A DNA stretch of 64,000 nucleotides from Streptococcus oricebi (lineage in GTDB: Bacteria > Bacillota > Bacilli > Lactobacillales > Streptococcaceae): contig NZ_PRDG01000006.1 in NCBI RefSeq assembly GCF_017883985.1, forward strand, positions 1 through 64,000, written 5' to 3'. The position numbers were made by a program, and so were the translations under genes. Below are positions 1-10,000 of this stretch, one piece after another; the stretch's first letter is position 1, and every line of letters begins with the position of its first letter. Below the pieces are notes generated by a model. The model was not told where the DNA came from. It searched no databases and was given only the letters and a program-made list of their open reading frames with translations.

Positions 1-205
1 AGTTTTCAATGGTCCTTGTCCCCTTGAGACAACTATATCAGTATATCACCTACTTAATGCCTTGTCAATACTTTTTAGAACCTTTTTTTACTTTTTTTGA
101 AGAAGTCTTTCTTTTAATTGTATTCTGGCCCAGTTTGCTTTTCAAGATTTCCTCTTTTAACAATTTAATATCCAGTTTTTTTCTTTTACTCAACTATATA
201 AAGAC

Positions 206-688
206 TCAAGAGTCCCGAGGATTGAAATCTGCCAATTTTGATTTCAAATCATTTAGCAGGGCTTGCCGGCCATTGAATCGCTCATTAGCTAGTAGACGTT
301 CGTATAATTCCTGTTTCTCTGCCGATAAACTCGCTTTATAGTCTGCTAGAGCACTCCTTAGTAAAACTAACTCATCCAGATACAGTTCTTTTATAGCTAA
401 CTTATGGCCGATTTCACTTACTTCTTCATAAGGCTGTCTATTTAGTCGGCGTTTTTGGCTTTCTTGTTTTCTAATTAAATCATGAATGTGATTACGAAAC
501 TTGGTCTTATAATAACGGTATAATTTTGAATCATCCTGCAATAATTCTGGATGATGACCTATCAATTGATATAAAACCATCATCCCTTCTTGTTCCCAAT
601 CTCCAAGCTCCCACAAATGAAGGTAGTAATCCTTATAAGCTTTCAAAACAATACATCTGACCTTAGCATATACTTCTTTAAAATCCAT
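206..688 (-). CDS. comX: Competence alternative sigma factor ComX/SigX
   Basis: This 160-residue protein has the length and layout of streptococcal ComX: an N-terminal region-2-like helical part (HLWELGDWEQEGMMVLYQL, residues about 24-42) and a basic middle (RNHIHDLIRKQESQKRRLNR). ComX redirects RNA polymerase to the late competence (DNA uptake and recombination) promoters. Its place next to ftsH matches comX1 of pneumococcus-like streptococci, except that tRNA-Glu lies between them here. Upstream are two 9-bp ComE-type repeats spaced 21 bp apart and a TATAAT box, so ComE very probably controls it directly. The ATG at 688 follows a GGAGGAAAGG ribosome site. The assignment rests on motif, context and promoter together. 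Confidence 0.92.
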   Translation of the reverse strand: MDFKEVYAKVRCIVLKAYKDYYLHLWELGDWEQEGMMVLYQLIGHHPELLQDDSKLYRYYKTKFRNHIHDLIRKQESQKRRLNRQPYEEVSEIGHKLAIKELYLDELVLLRSALADYKASLSAEKQELYERLLANERFNGRQALLNDLKSKLADFNPRDS

Positions 689-717
689 AGACCTTTCCTC
701 CTTGCTTTCTTACTATC

Positions 718-723
718 ATTATA
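718..723 (-). promoter_or_regulatory. -10 box of the comX promoter
   Basis: The minus strand reads TATAAT about 30 nt upstream of the comX start codon. No good -35 hexamer is seen at 17 bp, as expected for an activator-dependent promoter. Confidence 0.7.
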
Positions 724-754
724 AAATACTAAAAAGAAAATAGGGAGAAAAATC

Positions 755-784
755 CTGAAATGTCATTTTTTCTGCCTGAACAGT
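755..784 (-). promoter_or_regulatory. ComE-box direct repeats of the comX promoter
   Basis: Read on the minus strand, ACTGTTCAG (784-776) is followed after exactly 12 bp by ACATTTCAG (763-755). Both fit the pneumococcal ComE half-site MCAKTTYRG (8/9 and 9/9). The TATAAT at 723-718 starts 40 bp after the start of the proximal repeat, the same geometry as at comC. This supports direct early-gene control of comX by phosphorylated ComE. Confidence 0.85.
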
Positions 785-804
785 ATATAAATATTTATAG
801 GTAA

Positions 805-840
805 AGAAAAACTGCCTTCCTCAAGTTAAGGAAAAGCAGC
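805..840 (-). terminator. Intrinsic terminator after tRNA-Glu
   Basis: On the minus strand CTGCTTTTCC and GGAAGGCAG form a stem (one bulge, one wobble) followed by a T-rich run. It separates tRNA-Glu transcription from the comX promoter. Confidence 0.7.
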
Positions 841-858
841 TTTAAGTGAAATAATAGA

Positions 859-930
859 TAGTCCGTACGGGATTCGAACCCGTGTTACCGCCGTGAAAAG
901 GCGGTGTCTTAACCCCTTGACCAACGGACC
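859..930 (-). tRNA. tRNA-Glu (anticodon TTC)
   Basis: The 72-nt minus-strand sequence folds as a cloverleaf: acceptor GGTCCGT/ACGGACT with a G-U first pair, discriminator A, anticodon loop CTTTTCA, and T-loop GGTTCGAATCC. CCA is not encoded. It lies between ftsH and comX. Confidence 0.96.
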
Positions 931-1017
931 ATTTTATCAAGCACATAGTCCATTATACCAACTTAATAAACTTTGTCAATATAAATCTATCCACTGAAGT
1001 AAAAAAATCATTATATA

Positions 1018-1084
1018 AGCAAAAGGGAGGGAGCTAGGATTAGTCCTTGAAAAGGATTCTTCCTAGTCCCAGCCTCTTTTCCTA
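1018..1084. repeat. Intergenic inverted repeat of the 'GGGA(C)...GTCCCA' type
   Basis: Downstream of ftsH the arms GGGAGGGAGCTAGGA and TCCTAGTCCCAGCCTC pair around an inner hairpin GTCCTTGAAAAGGAT. It resembles the elements at 11.16 and 24.21 kb and may end ftsH transcription. Confidence 0.5.
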
Positions 1085-1139
1085 TAAAACTGTACTCGGT
1101 TATGTTCTTCTAAGCACTGAAATACAAAAGTTTAAAGAA

Positions 1140-3122
1140 TTAATTCTTATCTTTTTCATCTTCCATCTTTGACTTTACTTCGTCGTAAGAAAGAGCGTGG
1201 GCTTCCTGGTTGTCATCCTCGCTATCCGTCGGCATCTTACCTGTTTCGTAAAGAGACTTAATTTGATGGCTATCAAGGGTTTCATATTTCAAGAGCGCTT
1301 CTGCAATCAATTTGTGGGTTTCACGATTAGCCTGGATAATGTCAGCCGCTTTGTTACGTGCTTCATTTAAGAGACCACGAACTTCTTCATCAATTTCATA
1401 AGCTGTCTGCTCAGAAATTGCTTTTTGCGGACTGTAAGCTCCCGGTGTCATGGCATGATTTCCTTCGTATTGAACAGGTCCAAGTTTTTCACTCATTCCG
1501 TACTCCGTTACCATGCTCCGTGCCATTTGAGTTGCTTGTTCAAAGTCGTTTGAAGCACCTGTCGTTTGGACATTAAAGATAATTTCCTCAGCCACTCGAC
1601 CACCCATTAGACCTGCCAACTGTTCCTTCATATCCTCTTTTGAAAGAAGCATTTGATCTTCTTTAGGGAGGGCAATCATGTAGCCACCTGCCCGACCACG
1701 TGGAACAATGGTTACCTTATGGACAACTCGCGCATTTGACAAGACCAAACCGACAATAGTGTGTCCAGCCTCATGATAGGCAACAATTTGACGGTCACGC
1801 TCTGAAACAGTCTTATCTTTCTTGGAAGGCCCAGCGATAACACGGTCTTCTGCTTCATCAATATCAGTTGCGTCAATGATTTTCTTATTCCGGCGAGCTG
1901 CCACCAGAGCCGCTTCGTTTAGTACATTTTCTAAATCAGCTCCGACAAAACCAGGAGTTTGTTGGGCCACCAGTTTTAAATCAACATCTTTAGCCAAAGG
2001 CTTATTTTTGGCGTGCACCCTAAGAATCGCTTCCCGTCCTTTAACATCTGGACGACCGACCAAAACTTTACGGTCAAAACGTCCCGGACGAAGAAGGGCA
2101 GGGTCCAAAACATCGCTGCGGTTTGTGGCAGCAATAACAATGATTCCTTCGTTTCCTTCAAAACCATCCATCTCAATCAAGAGCTGATTGAGGGTTTGCT
2201 CCCGCTCATCATTTCCACCACCAAGGCCGACACCACGTTGACGCCCAACAGCATCGATTTCATCAATAAAGATGATGGCTGGTGCAGATTTTTTTGCATC
2301 CTCAAATAAAGAGCGGACCCGACTAGCACCGACACCGACGAACATCTCAACAAAGTCTGAACCTGAAATACTAAAGAAAGGGACACCTGCTTCACCAGCG
2401 ACTGCCTTTGCTAGCAAGGTTTTACCAGTACCTGGAGGGCCTTCCAAAAGAACACCTGCTGGAATTCGCGCTCCTAATTTTGTATAGCGTTTAGGATCCT
2501 TTAAAAACTCAACAACTTCTACCAGTTCTTGCTTCTCTTCCTCTGCTCCTGCAACATCTGAGAATCGAACTTTTATATCCTCTTTATTGGTAGCACGCGC
2601 CTTATTGCGGCCAAAGTTCATGGCACCACGAGCACCACCGCCCCCTCCTTGATTCATCATAGAAAAAAGGAAGAACATCAGAATAACAAAAGGAACTACA
2701 GAGGTGAGGACGGTAATCCAAACACCGCTTGAACTTTCGCGTTTGACACTGATTTTAGTTCCCTTGTCTGCTGCCATTTTTTGTAGGTCAGCAATAGTGG
2801 AATCAGCCGGAAGAATGATACTAGTAAACTTATTGACGCTTGTAGATGCAGGAGTGAAAAATTGAATTCCTGTCGTGTCCTTCATTTTTCGAGCTTTTTT
2901 ATAGGTTCCTGAAACTTCAATTACATTTCCGTTCGGTTGGTAGCTTAGCTCTTCTACGTTATCATCATTTAGTTCTTTTACCAATTCTGTATAGTTAATA
3001 GATTGGCTACGTCCAGCGGCATCTCCAGCAAAAAAATACTGGAAACCTGTCACTAAAGCGACAATCATCAATAGATAAAGAAATGGATTTTTTATAAAAC
3101 CATTGTTCTGTTTATTTTTCAT
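1140..3122 (-). CDS. ftsH: ATP-dependent zinc metalloprotease FtsH
   Basis: Membrane-anchored AAA+ protease that degrades misassembled membrane and short-lived cytosolic proteins. The 660 residues show an N-terminal membrane helix (about 12-31), an extracytoplasmic domain, a second helix (about 134-155), Walker A GPPGTGKT (about 228-235), Walker B IIFIDEID (about 283-290), the arginine-finger region [10 protein letters not shown], and the zinc site HEAGH (about 450-454). The C-terminal tail is acidic and low in complexity. It is the last gene of the pth-to-ftsH block and follows hpt by 17 nt, the order found in other streptococci. Confidence 0.98.
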   Translation of the reverse strand: MKNKQNNGFIKNPFLYLLMIVALVTGFQYFFAGDAAGRSQSINYTELVKELNDDNVEELSYQPNGNVIEVSGTYKKARKMKDTTGIQFFTPASTSVNKFTSIILPADSTIADLQKMAADKGTKISVKRESSSGVWITVLTSVVPFVILMFFLFSMMNQGGGGGARGAMNFGRNKARATNKEDIKVRFSDVAGAEEEKQELVEVVEFLKDPKRYTKLGARIPAGVLLEGPPGTGKTLLAKAVAGEAGVPFFSISGSDFVEMFVGVGASRVRSLFEDAKKSAPAIIFIDEIDAVGRQRGVGLGGGNDEREQTLNQLLIEMDGFEGNEGIIVIAATNRSDVLDPALLRPGRFDRKVLVGRPDVKGREAILRVHAKNKPLAKDVDLKLVAQQTPGFVGADLENVLNEAALVAARRNKKIIDATDIDEAEDRVIAGPSKKDKTVSERDRQIVAYHEAGHTIVGLVLSNARVVHKVTIVPRGRAGGYMIALPKEDQMLLSKEDMKEQLAGLMGGRVAEEIIFNVQTTGASNDFEQATQMARSMVTEYGMSEKLGPVQYEGNHAMTPGAYSPQKAISEQTAYEIDEEVRGLLNEARNKAADIIQANRETHKLIAEALLKYETLDSHQIKSLYETGKMPTDSEDDNQEAHALSYDEVKSKMEDEKDKN

Positions 3123-3139
3123 TTAATTATAGTAACCCT

Positions 3140-3682
3140 TTAATTTTTATACACTTCTTCTTTTAAAACACCGATATAAGGAAGATTGCGATAATGCTCC
3201 TCATAATCAAGACCATAACCTACTAAAAATTCATTAGGAACTTCAAAACAAGTATAGTCTGCTTCAATCTCAACTAGACGTCCTTCTGGCTTGTCAACAA
3301 GTGTAGCAATTTTGACAGAAGCAGCCTGTCTTTCTTTAAATAAATCACGCAAGTTCTTCAAGGTTTGACCAGTATCAATGATATCTTCAATAAAGAGAAT
3401 ATGGCGGTCCTTAATGTCCTGATCCAAATCCTTCATAATCTTGATTACACCACTGCTAGTTGTTCCTCCATGGTAGCTAGAAACAACCATAAAGTCCATT
3501 TCAATATGCGTATCAATATGCTTGATTAACTCTGCCATAAAAGGAACAGATCCCTTTAAGACACCGACTAAGATAGGATTTTTTCCCTGATAGTCCTCTG
3601 TTAATGTAGCTCCTAGTTTTTGAGCGGCTGCGACAATTTCCTCATGTGAAATCAGTACTTTTTTAATATCTTGCTCTAACAT
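3140..3682 (-). CDS. hpt: Hypoxanthine(-guanine) phosphoribosyltransferase
   Basis: Purine salvage enzyme converting hypoxanthine or guanine plus PRPP to IMP or GMP. The 180-residue protein carries the PRPP-binding loop [14 protein letters not shown] (about 95-108) and the [22 protein letters not shown] segment that contacts the base, both typical of class I PRTases. It lies 4 nt downstream of tilS and 17 nt upstream of ftsH. In Bacillus subtilis and streptococci the tilS-hpt-ftsH triplet is conserved, and HprT has been linked to ftsH control there. Nothing unusual is seen. Confidence 0.97.
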   Translation of the reverse strand: MLEQDIKKVLISHEEIVAAAQKLGATLTEDYQGKNPILVGVLKGSVPFMAELIKHIDTHIEMDFMVVSSYHGGTTSSGVIKIMKDLDQDIKDRHILFIEDIIDTGQTLKNLRDLFKERQAASVKIATLVDKPEGRLVEIEADYTCFEVPNEFLVGYGLDYEEHYRNLPYIGVLKEEVYKN

Positions 3683-3686
3683 ATTT

Positions 3687-4964
3687 TTACCTATCTATTT
3701 TTTGAATATAAAGATTACTTTTTATTATATCACTTTTTAAAGGCTTACTCAAATCACTGACAGCCATTTCAACAATTGCTACTACTTTTTTATTTTGTTC
3801 AACGACAATAGCATCCTGTCTATCTTTTTGAGAGATTTTTTTGTCAATAAAAAAGCGGCGGAGTTTTCGATGATGGCCTTGTAATAAGATTTTATCTCCT
3901 GCCTGTCTGTGACGAAGTAGTAAATCGCTCCTATCTGCTAGCTGCAAGACTTGGACATTTTCTCCTAATAAAGCTGGTCCAAAAGAAAAACGGTAACCCT
4001 CAAAGTTAAGAGTACTGTCAAATTTTAACAGAATACTGTCCCTTCTTAAATCGGGCTGGGGACTGATTTTTCTAATCTGAAAACTATTATAATCTTTTAC
4101 TAATTCATAAGGTCCCTTTAGATGATGACGATAATTGGCCTTGGTCCTTAAAATTTCTAGAATTTCTAAAAATTGAGCCTTACTTATTTGCAAATCAGAA
4201 AATTGAGTTAAATAGCCTTGGAGTAGATAGGTCTGAACAGCTTTATCTTGCTTTTTAAATGTAGCTAAGTCAGTTATTCTGATATCCCTTGTTAACTGGT
4301 CCAAGGCTTGATGGAGCTGGTCTACCTCCCCAGCCAAATCAATTAAGGCCTGCTGAAATTGCGGATTTTCCTCTTGTAAAACTGGTAGATATTGATTTCT
4401 AACTCGATTCCTTAAATAAAGATTTTCCTGATTTGACGAATCTTCAAAGTGGGGCAGATTAGGAAAATCAGCCTTACGAAAGACTAGTAGGGGGCGAATC
4501 AATTCGCCTGGACCAAAGTCTTGTCTATCCTTGATAGCAGACAAGTATCTAAGCCTAGTCCCTCTCAAAATTCTCATAAAAATCGTCTCTGCCTGATCAT
4601 CAGCATGATGGGCTGTAACTAAGGCCGTACAAGACTCTTTCATCATCATCTTTTTAAAAAAATCATACCTAAAATCTCGAGCTGCCTTTTCCGAAAATTT
4701 TCCCGAATAATGAACAGTGAAAATTTGCAGATTCCAGTCAGCAGCCAGTTTTTTTAAAGCCTCCTCTTCTTGATCCGATTCGGGCCTCTGTTTATGATTG
4801 ACATGGGCGATAAAGATTTGCAGGTCCAACTCCTTCCGATAGCGGTAGAGTAAATGTAGCAAAAACATGGAGTCTAAACCGCCCGAAACAGCGACCAAGA
4901 CTCTTTTATGCTCCTTGAAATAGTTCTCTTTTTGCCAGTGTTTTAAACATTGTTCTTCAATCAT
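3687..4964 (-). CDS. tilS: tRNA(Ile)-lysidine synthetase TilS
   Basis: ATP-dependent enzyme that attaches lysine to C34 of the CAU-anticodon tRNA-Ile, switching it from Met to Ile decoding. The 425 residues begin with an N-type PP-loop [16 protein letters not shown] (SGGxDS, about 25-40), then [11 protein letters not shown] and [22 protein letters not shown]. The C-terminal part (from about 330) has the [14 protein letters not shown] TilS_C domain with RRFFIDKKI. Its start overlaps the stop of the upstream serine hydrolase gene by 4 nt, so the two are probably translationally coupled. Confidence 0.97.
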   Translation of the reverse strand: MIEEQCLKHWQKENYFKEHKRVLVAVSGGLDSMFLLHLLYRYRKELDLQIFIAHVNHKQRPESDQEEEALKKLAADWNLQIFTVHYSGKFSEKAARDFRYDFFKKMMMKESCTALVTAHHADDQAETIFMRILRGTRLRYLSAIKDRQDFGPGELIRPLLVFRKADFPNLPHFEDSSNQENLYLRNRVRNQYLPVLQEENPQFQQALIDLAGEVDQLHQALDQLTRDIRITDLATFKKQDKAVQTYLLQGYLTQFSDLQISKAQFLEILEILRTKANYRHHLKGPYELVKDYNSFQIRKISPQPDLRRDSILLKFDSTLNFEGYRFSFGPALLGENVQVLQLADRSDLLLRHRQAGDKILLQGHHRKLRRFFIDKKISQKDRQDAIVVEQNKKVVAIVEMAVSDLSKPLKSDIIKSNLYIQKIDR

Positions 4965-6241
4965 TTCAGAACTCCATAAACATCATTGGCAATCTGTGAA
5001 ATGGTTTCATAGTCTGAGTGATTTGTAAAAATCGAGATGATAAAGGGAGAATCTGTATAAACTAGGGCCACATCATGTTTAAAATCATAGGCATCCCCAA
5101 TCTTATGGGCTACTTTTACAGTAAGATCCTTGGGAATTCGTTGATTGTCAAAGTTGGTCTGGGATAGGGCTTCAAGGACTGCTCCCTTTTGCTTATAGAT
5201 GGCTTCCATCATATTCCCAGCCATTCTAGCTGAAGCATTTCTTTCTTCCACATCCCATTTCTTACCAGCAATTTTCTCAATCGTTTCCTGGTATTTTTTA
5301 TCGGATTTATTGGTGACATAATACCCTAAAATATTAGTGGCAGCATTGTCAGATTCCTTGGCAATGCGATTGATTAGGTCTTGAATACCATAGGATTTGT
5401 TGTCAGATTCCTTGGCTAAACTTCCACTGCCCTCGGTATCATAGGCACCAGCATAATCATTGACCTCAGGGATATATTTCAAACTAGAGGATAGCTGATA
5501 ATTTCCTTGATTTAATTGCTCTTGAGCATAGTAAAGAATAGGAAGTTTGGCAATGCTAGCAGCATACATCTGATTATCGGCATTGATTTCTGCCGTCTTA
5601 CCAGTATTGATTTGCTTGATGTAGATAGAATAGTTTGCCTTCTGGTAACGGCTCTTCAATAAATCCTGAACCTTCTCTATCCGATTATCACTTTCAGATA
5701 AGTCATCTAAGGAAATCCAGCCCTTGCCATCAACCTTGGCATATTTATTGCTAGAAGTTTGGCTAATTTGACTGATTTTTACAGGAGTATAAGGAGAGAG
5801 GTTGCTAGTGATTTTTTTAACCCCATTGACATAAGCTTGTTCATAAAGACTAAAGTCTGGCTTAATCCACATGATTTTTTCAACATTCTCAACAGTTAAA
5901 ACTTGATCATCATAAATCCACCTTTTATCGGCAACAAGAAACTGATTGTTGTTTAATTTAAAAACTGGAATTCCATCTTCATTGATTTGAAGCTCCTTAA
6001 TTTTTATCGGAGTATCTGGTTTAATCTGGCCCACTACCTTATCTAACTTAGCAGTTGCAAAAACGCTCACAATTTCCTTGGCATTAGGATTGGTAGGAAG
6101 TGCATTATAAAAATTACTATAATCCGTATTGGTTAGTTGGTACTTTTGTTCTTCAGTTAGTTTAAAATCCTGTTCTGTACTGATAATCGGATTTGCACTA
6201 AGAAAAGCTGGCAACAATAACAGACATAAAAATTTACGCAT
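4961..6241 (-). CDS. Secreted serine hydrolase, class A beta-lactamase-like fold
   Basis: The 426-residue protein has a short signal peptide (about 1-16, ending LSANP), an N-terminal region of roughly 170 residues with two SH3-like segments (IKELQINEDGIPVFKLNN; PVKISQISQTSSNKYAKVDGKGWISLDDL), then a penicilloyl-serine-transferase-like domain. That domain shows SIAK (active-site SxxK), SDN in KESDNAATNILG, and KIG in AHKIGDAYDF. This is the family found between divIC and tilS in streptococci (SP_0010-like). Presumably extracellular and acting at the cell wall; true beta-lactamase activity is not implied. It overlaps a 42-residue gene upstream and tilS downstream. Confidence 0.85.
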   Translation of the reverse strand: MRKFLCLLLLPAFLSANPIISTEQDFKLTEEQKYQLTNTDYSNFYNALPTNPNAKEIVSVFATAKLDKVVGQIKPDTPIKIKELQINEDGIPVFKLNNNQFLVADKRWIYDDQVLTVENVEKIMWIKPDFSLYEQAYVNGVKKITSNLSPYTPVKISQISQTSSNKYAKVDGKGWISLDDLSESDNRIEKVQDLLKSRYQKANYSIYIKQINTGKTAEINADNQMYAASIAKLPILYYAQEQLNQGNYQLSSSLKYIPEVNDYAGAYDTEGSGSLAKESDNKSYGIQDLINRIAKESDNAATNILGYYVTNKSDKKYQETIEKIAGKKWDVEERNASARMAGNMMEAIYKQKGAVLEALSQTNFDNQRIPKDLTVKVAHKIGDAYDFKHDVALVYTDSPFIISIFTNHSDYETISQIANDVYGVLK

Positions 6242-6362
6242 CTTCCTTCCTTTCCTTTTGATTTTTTTGTAATTTCAAGGCTTGATTTTTTTCAGATAGT
6301 TGAGCTAGTTTTTCATCAGAAAACTCTAGAAATTCAGCAACAGTTTCAATTAAATTTTCCAT
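6234..6362 (-). CDS. Small conserved acidic/basic protein (42 aa)
   Basis: A 42-codon ORF starting ATG at 6362 encodes MENLIETVAEFLEFSDEK followed by a Gln/Lys-rich tail ending KERKEDA. It lies 2 nt after the divIC stop and overlaps the start of the next gene by 8 nt, which is strong evidence for a real gene in the operon. Pneumococcus-like streptococci carry a similar tiny ORF at this position. No signal peptide or membrane helix is visible; it is predicted to be a soluble helical protein of unknown function. Confidence 0.75.
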   Translation of the reverse strand: MENLIETVAEFLEFSDEKLAQLSEKNQALKLQKNQKERKEDA

Positions 6363-6364
6363 AG

Positions 6365-6733
6365 CTATTGTGGTAATAAATCAGGGATATTATAGATATA
6401 TTCCCCTTCTTTGGAGTAAAAATACTTGGCGCGTGCATACTTGGCTGCATAGTCGTCATTCTTCAATTTTTCGGCCAAATCTTTCTCATCATTTTTAGCC
6501 TTACTTAACTGATCATACTTCTCCTGCAACTGGGTCAGTTGTTGACGACGCTCTAGAAGCGTCTGATAGGTCTGAACCAGATTATAAGTAGGGAGAATAA
6601 ACAAAAGAATGACTAAAATCAAAACCCAGCCCATAAACCGATTTTTCTTTCGTCTTTCTTCCTCTAAATAACGACGACGCTGATTTTCATCTTGAATATA
6701 CTGGTTATTTAATTGGACAATATTTTTAGGCAT
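6365..6733 (-). CDS. divIC: Septum formation initiator, DivIC/FtsB family
   Basis: A 122-residue bitopic division protein. It has a basic cytoplasmic N-terminus ([14 protein letters not shown]), one membrane helix ([21 protein letters not shown], about 33-53), then a coiled coil ([19 protein letters not shown]) and a C-terminal motif [21 protein letters not shown] typical of the FtsB/DivIC beta domain. It works with FtsL and DivIB in septal wall synthesis. The start overlaps the end of rqcP by 8 nt. Confidence 0.93.
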   Translation of the reverse strand: MPKNIVQLNNQYIQDENQRRRYLEEERRKKNRFMGWVLILVILLFILPTYNLVQTYQTLLERRQQLTQLQEKYDQLSKAKNDEKDLAEKLKNDDYAAKYARAKYFYSKEGEYIYNIPDLLPQ

Positions 6734-6992
6734 CCGCTTCTATCCTTGTTTCACTAATGATTTCATACATCTTAATAGCATCTTCTTTTTTGGTGCTATC
6801 CTTCATTTCCAATACTCTTACTGTCAAGAGTTTATTGCCAAATCTTATTTCAATCTGATCGCCCAACTTTAAGTCAGTTGAACTTTTGGCCAAAATTCCA
6901 TTGACCTTAATCCGACCCTTGTCAGCCACTTCTTTGGCCACTGGCCTCCTTTTAATAATCCTGGAAACCTTTAAATACTTATCTAATCTCAT
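6726..6992 (-). CDS. rqcP: S4-domain RNA-binding protein RqcP
   Basis: The 88 residues are almost entirely one S4 domain: [32 protein letters not shown], then [23 protein letters not shown]. This matches RqcP (YabO/Hsp15 family), which stabilises P-site tRNA on the 50S subunit during alanine tailing in ribosome-associated quality control. It lies between mfd and divIC, its usual position in Firmicutes. Function is assigned by family. Confidence 0.93.
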   Translation of the reverse strand: MRLDKYLKVSRIIKRRPVAKEVADKGRIKVNGILAKSSTDLKLGDQIEIRFGNKLLTVRVLEMKDSTKKEDAIKMYEIISETRIEADA

Positions 6993-7059
6993 CTTCTACC
7001 TCATTTTCTGTTTAATATTCTACCACTTTTCTTGTAAAATATAGCATAAAAAGTGAAAC

Positions 7060-7075
7060 TTTACATAATTGTAAA
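7060..7075. repeat. Palindrome TTTACA-TAAT-TGTAAA
   Basis: Exact match to the dispersed TTKACA-N4-TGTMAA palindrome, 3 bp past the mfd stop codon. See the finding on this motif. Confidence 0.7.
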
Positions 7076-7077
7076 CT

Positions 7078-10000
7078 TTAGTCTTGTTTTCTCTTTTTTA
7101 TTTCAACTAGCTTATCAGCAAATTGAATCAAAGCTTCTAGAATCTGATAATCTTTTTTATTCTTTACATCAAAGACAAGGATCAATTGCTGATTTTCCTC
7201 TCCAATTCGAGCCTTCAATTCTGTACTTGATAGGGCCTCGAAATAATCTTGAGTTAAAAAGATTTGTTGAGAGGCCTTTTCAAAACGAACCCTTGTTAGA
7301 TTACCTTTTCTTTCAATAGTTTCAGCAAAGGCTTGATCCATAAAAGATTTTAGCAGGCCAATTTCTAAGAGATAGGCCACAGAATCTGGATACTCACCAA
7401 AACGATCAATCAGTTCATCTTGTAGGTCCTGATAGTTTACACGACTGTCAATCTCACGAATTCGCTTATAAATTTCGATTTTTTGCCTTTCATCTGCAAT
7501 ATAAGTAGACGGTAGGTAGGCATCAATCTGCAGAAGAATTTCCACATTCCCTTTTTTCCTAACTTGTTTCCTTCCTTGCTTTTGGGCTATCGCTTCTTCT
7601 AAAAGTTGAGAATACATTTCAAAACCAACCGAGTCAATGAAACCGGATTGTGAGCTTCCTAGAATGTCACCTGCTCCTCGAATCGATAAATCCCGCATAG
7701 CGATTTTAAATCCTGAACCTAGCTCTGTAAATCCCTTAATTGCCTCTAAGCGTTTTTCTGATACTTCTGTTAGGGATTTATCTGGTCGATACATGAGGTA
7801 AGCATAGGCAATCCTATTACTTCGGCCCACTCGGCCTCTCAGTTGATAAAGGGTAGATAAGCCCATATAATCCGCATTTTCAATAAAAAGGGTGTTAGCA
7901 TTAGGGATGTCAACTCCAGTTTCAATAATGGTTGTAGTTACCAGGACATCATAAGTCTGATCAATAAAATCTAGCAGAGTATTTTCTAACCGAACCTCAC
8001 TCATTTGACCATGAACATAGCCAATAGAAGCCTCTGGCACAAGCTCTCTTAGTTCTGCTACTTTCTGTTCTATGGTGTCAACCTTATTGTAAAGGTAGTA
8101 AACCTGCCCATCACGTTCCATTTCTCTCAAAATTGCATCTCTAATGACAGAATCATTATTTTCTAAAACATAAGTCTGGACTGGATAACGATTGGTCGGA
8201 GGAGTTTCAATAACCGATAAATCTCTGATGCCCAACATAGACATGTGCAGGGTCCGAGGAATAGGGGTTGCTGTCAAGGTTAAGACATCAACCTTGGTTT
8301 TTAATTCTTTTAACTTCTCCTTATGCTTGACACCGAACCTTTGTTCTTCATCAATGACAATCAAACCCAAATCAGCAAATTCAATATCTTTAGACAGGAG
8401 ACGATGGGTGCCAATAATGATATCAATTTGACCTTTTTTGACCTTTTTTAGAATTTCATTTTGCTCTGACTTACTTCTAAAGCGGCTCAAAACATCAATA
8501 TTAACAGCAAAATTACTAAATCTTGCTTGAAAATTTGTAAAGTGTTGTTGGGCTAGAACAGTCGTCGGTACTAAAATTGCTACCTGCTTATGGTCTTTTA
8601 CAGCCTTAAAAGCAGCCCTCATCGCTACCTCTGTCTTACCAAAGCCCACATCACCGACCAGAAGCCTGTCCATAGGTTGACTACTCTCCATATCCCTTTT
8701 GACTTCCTGGATACTTCTTAGCTGGTCCTCTGTTTCCACATAAGGAAAATTGTTATCAAATTCCAGCTGGTGCTGATCATCTTTAGAAAACTCAAAACCT
8801 TTAAGCTGACTGCGTTCTGCATAGAGACGAATTAAATCATCTGCAATATCTTGAACCTGGTGTTGGACCTTATTTTTGGTACTTTGGAAGCGTCCATCAT
8901 TTAATTTATTTATTTTGGGAGTCTTACCATCACTAGCAACATACTTAGACAGAAGATTTATCTGGTCAACAGGAATCGAAATCTTATCAGCATTTTGATA
9001 TTGAATGGTTAGATAATCTCGGTGTAAACCAGATACCTGAATGGTTTCAATCCCCAAATAACGACCAATACCATGGACATTATGAACAACATAATCTCCC
9101 TTTTCTAATTCATTGTAATCCTTGAGGCGCTCAGCATTTGAAAGATGCTGCCGGCGTAGGCGGCGCTTAGCTTTCTTTTGATAAATTTCATACTCAGTGA
9201 TTAGGACAATCTTTTCATCAACAAAGTTAAAACCTTGACTTAAATTTCCCTCAATGACTTGCACAGCTCCACTATGAATCGAATCTGCTCCCACATAGTC
9301 CAGTGGGATAGCATAGTCCTCTAAATTTTTCTGTAAACTTTGTAAATTAGAAGGAGAACTTGCCTGTAAAATAAGGGTGTAGCCAGTTTTATGATAGCGC
9401 AAAATTTCCTCTTTTAAAAGCGAAAATTGACTAAAGAAATCCTGCATGGGATATTGTTGAAATTGAAAAATATGGTTAAATCTTAAGTTTCCCAGACCTT
9501 TTTGAAAATTTGAGAAAAAGCTAGCAGGCTTATAAGTTCTATACTTTTTTAAACTATCCGCAAAATAATTTTGACCTGAAATTGCTTTACTATTTTGTAA
9601 ATCTTCTGTCAAGATATTAGTCAATTCTATTTCAAATTGACTATTTTGATCCATAATTTTTTGATAATCATCCAAAAAGACTTTACTTCCTTTGGGAAGA
9701 TAGTCTAAGATAGTCTGTTCCTTCTCATAAAAAAAGGAGAGGAACTTTCGACTATCTGAATGCTTGCTATTTTCTCTACTAGCAGCTAGAATTTCTTCTA
9801 GGTAGGAGACTAGAGATGGGTTTACAGTCTTGTCAATTAACTTTTGAAAATGTCCAATTCCTCTTTGAAAATCGGTTTCTGTAAAAAGTAAATCGCTAGC
9901 CGGATTGATTAAAACTGTTTGAAGATTAGCCACTGATAATTGATTTTCTGGATTAAAAACCCTGATTCCATCTATTTCATCAGCAAAGAATTCAATTCGA

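Noticed and set aside
9-341. Plus-strand ORF of 110 codons at the window start
   Set aside because: Antisense to the 3' end of comX, low-complexity Phe/Leu-rich product, no ribosome site. The first 205 bp of the window hold nothing I can name.
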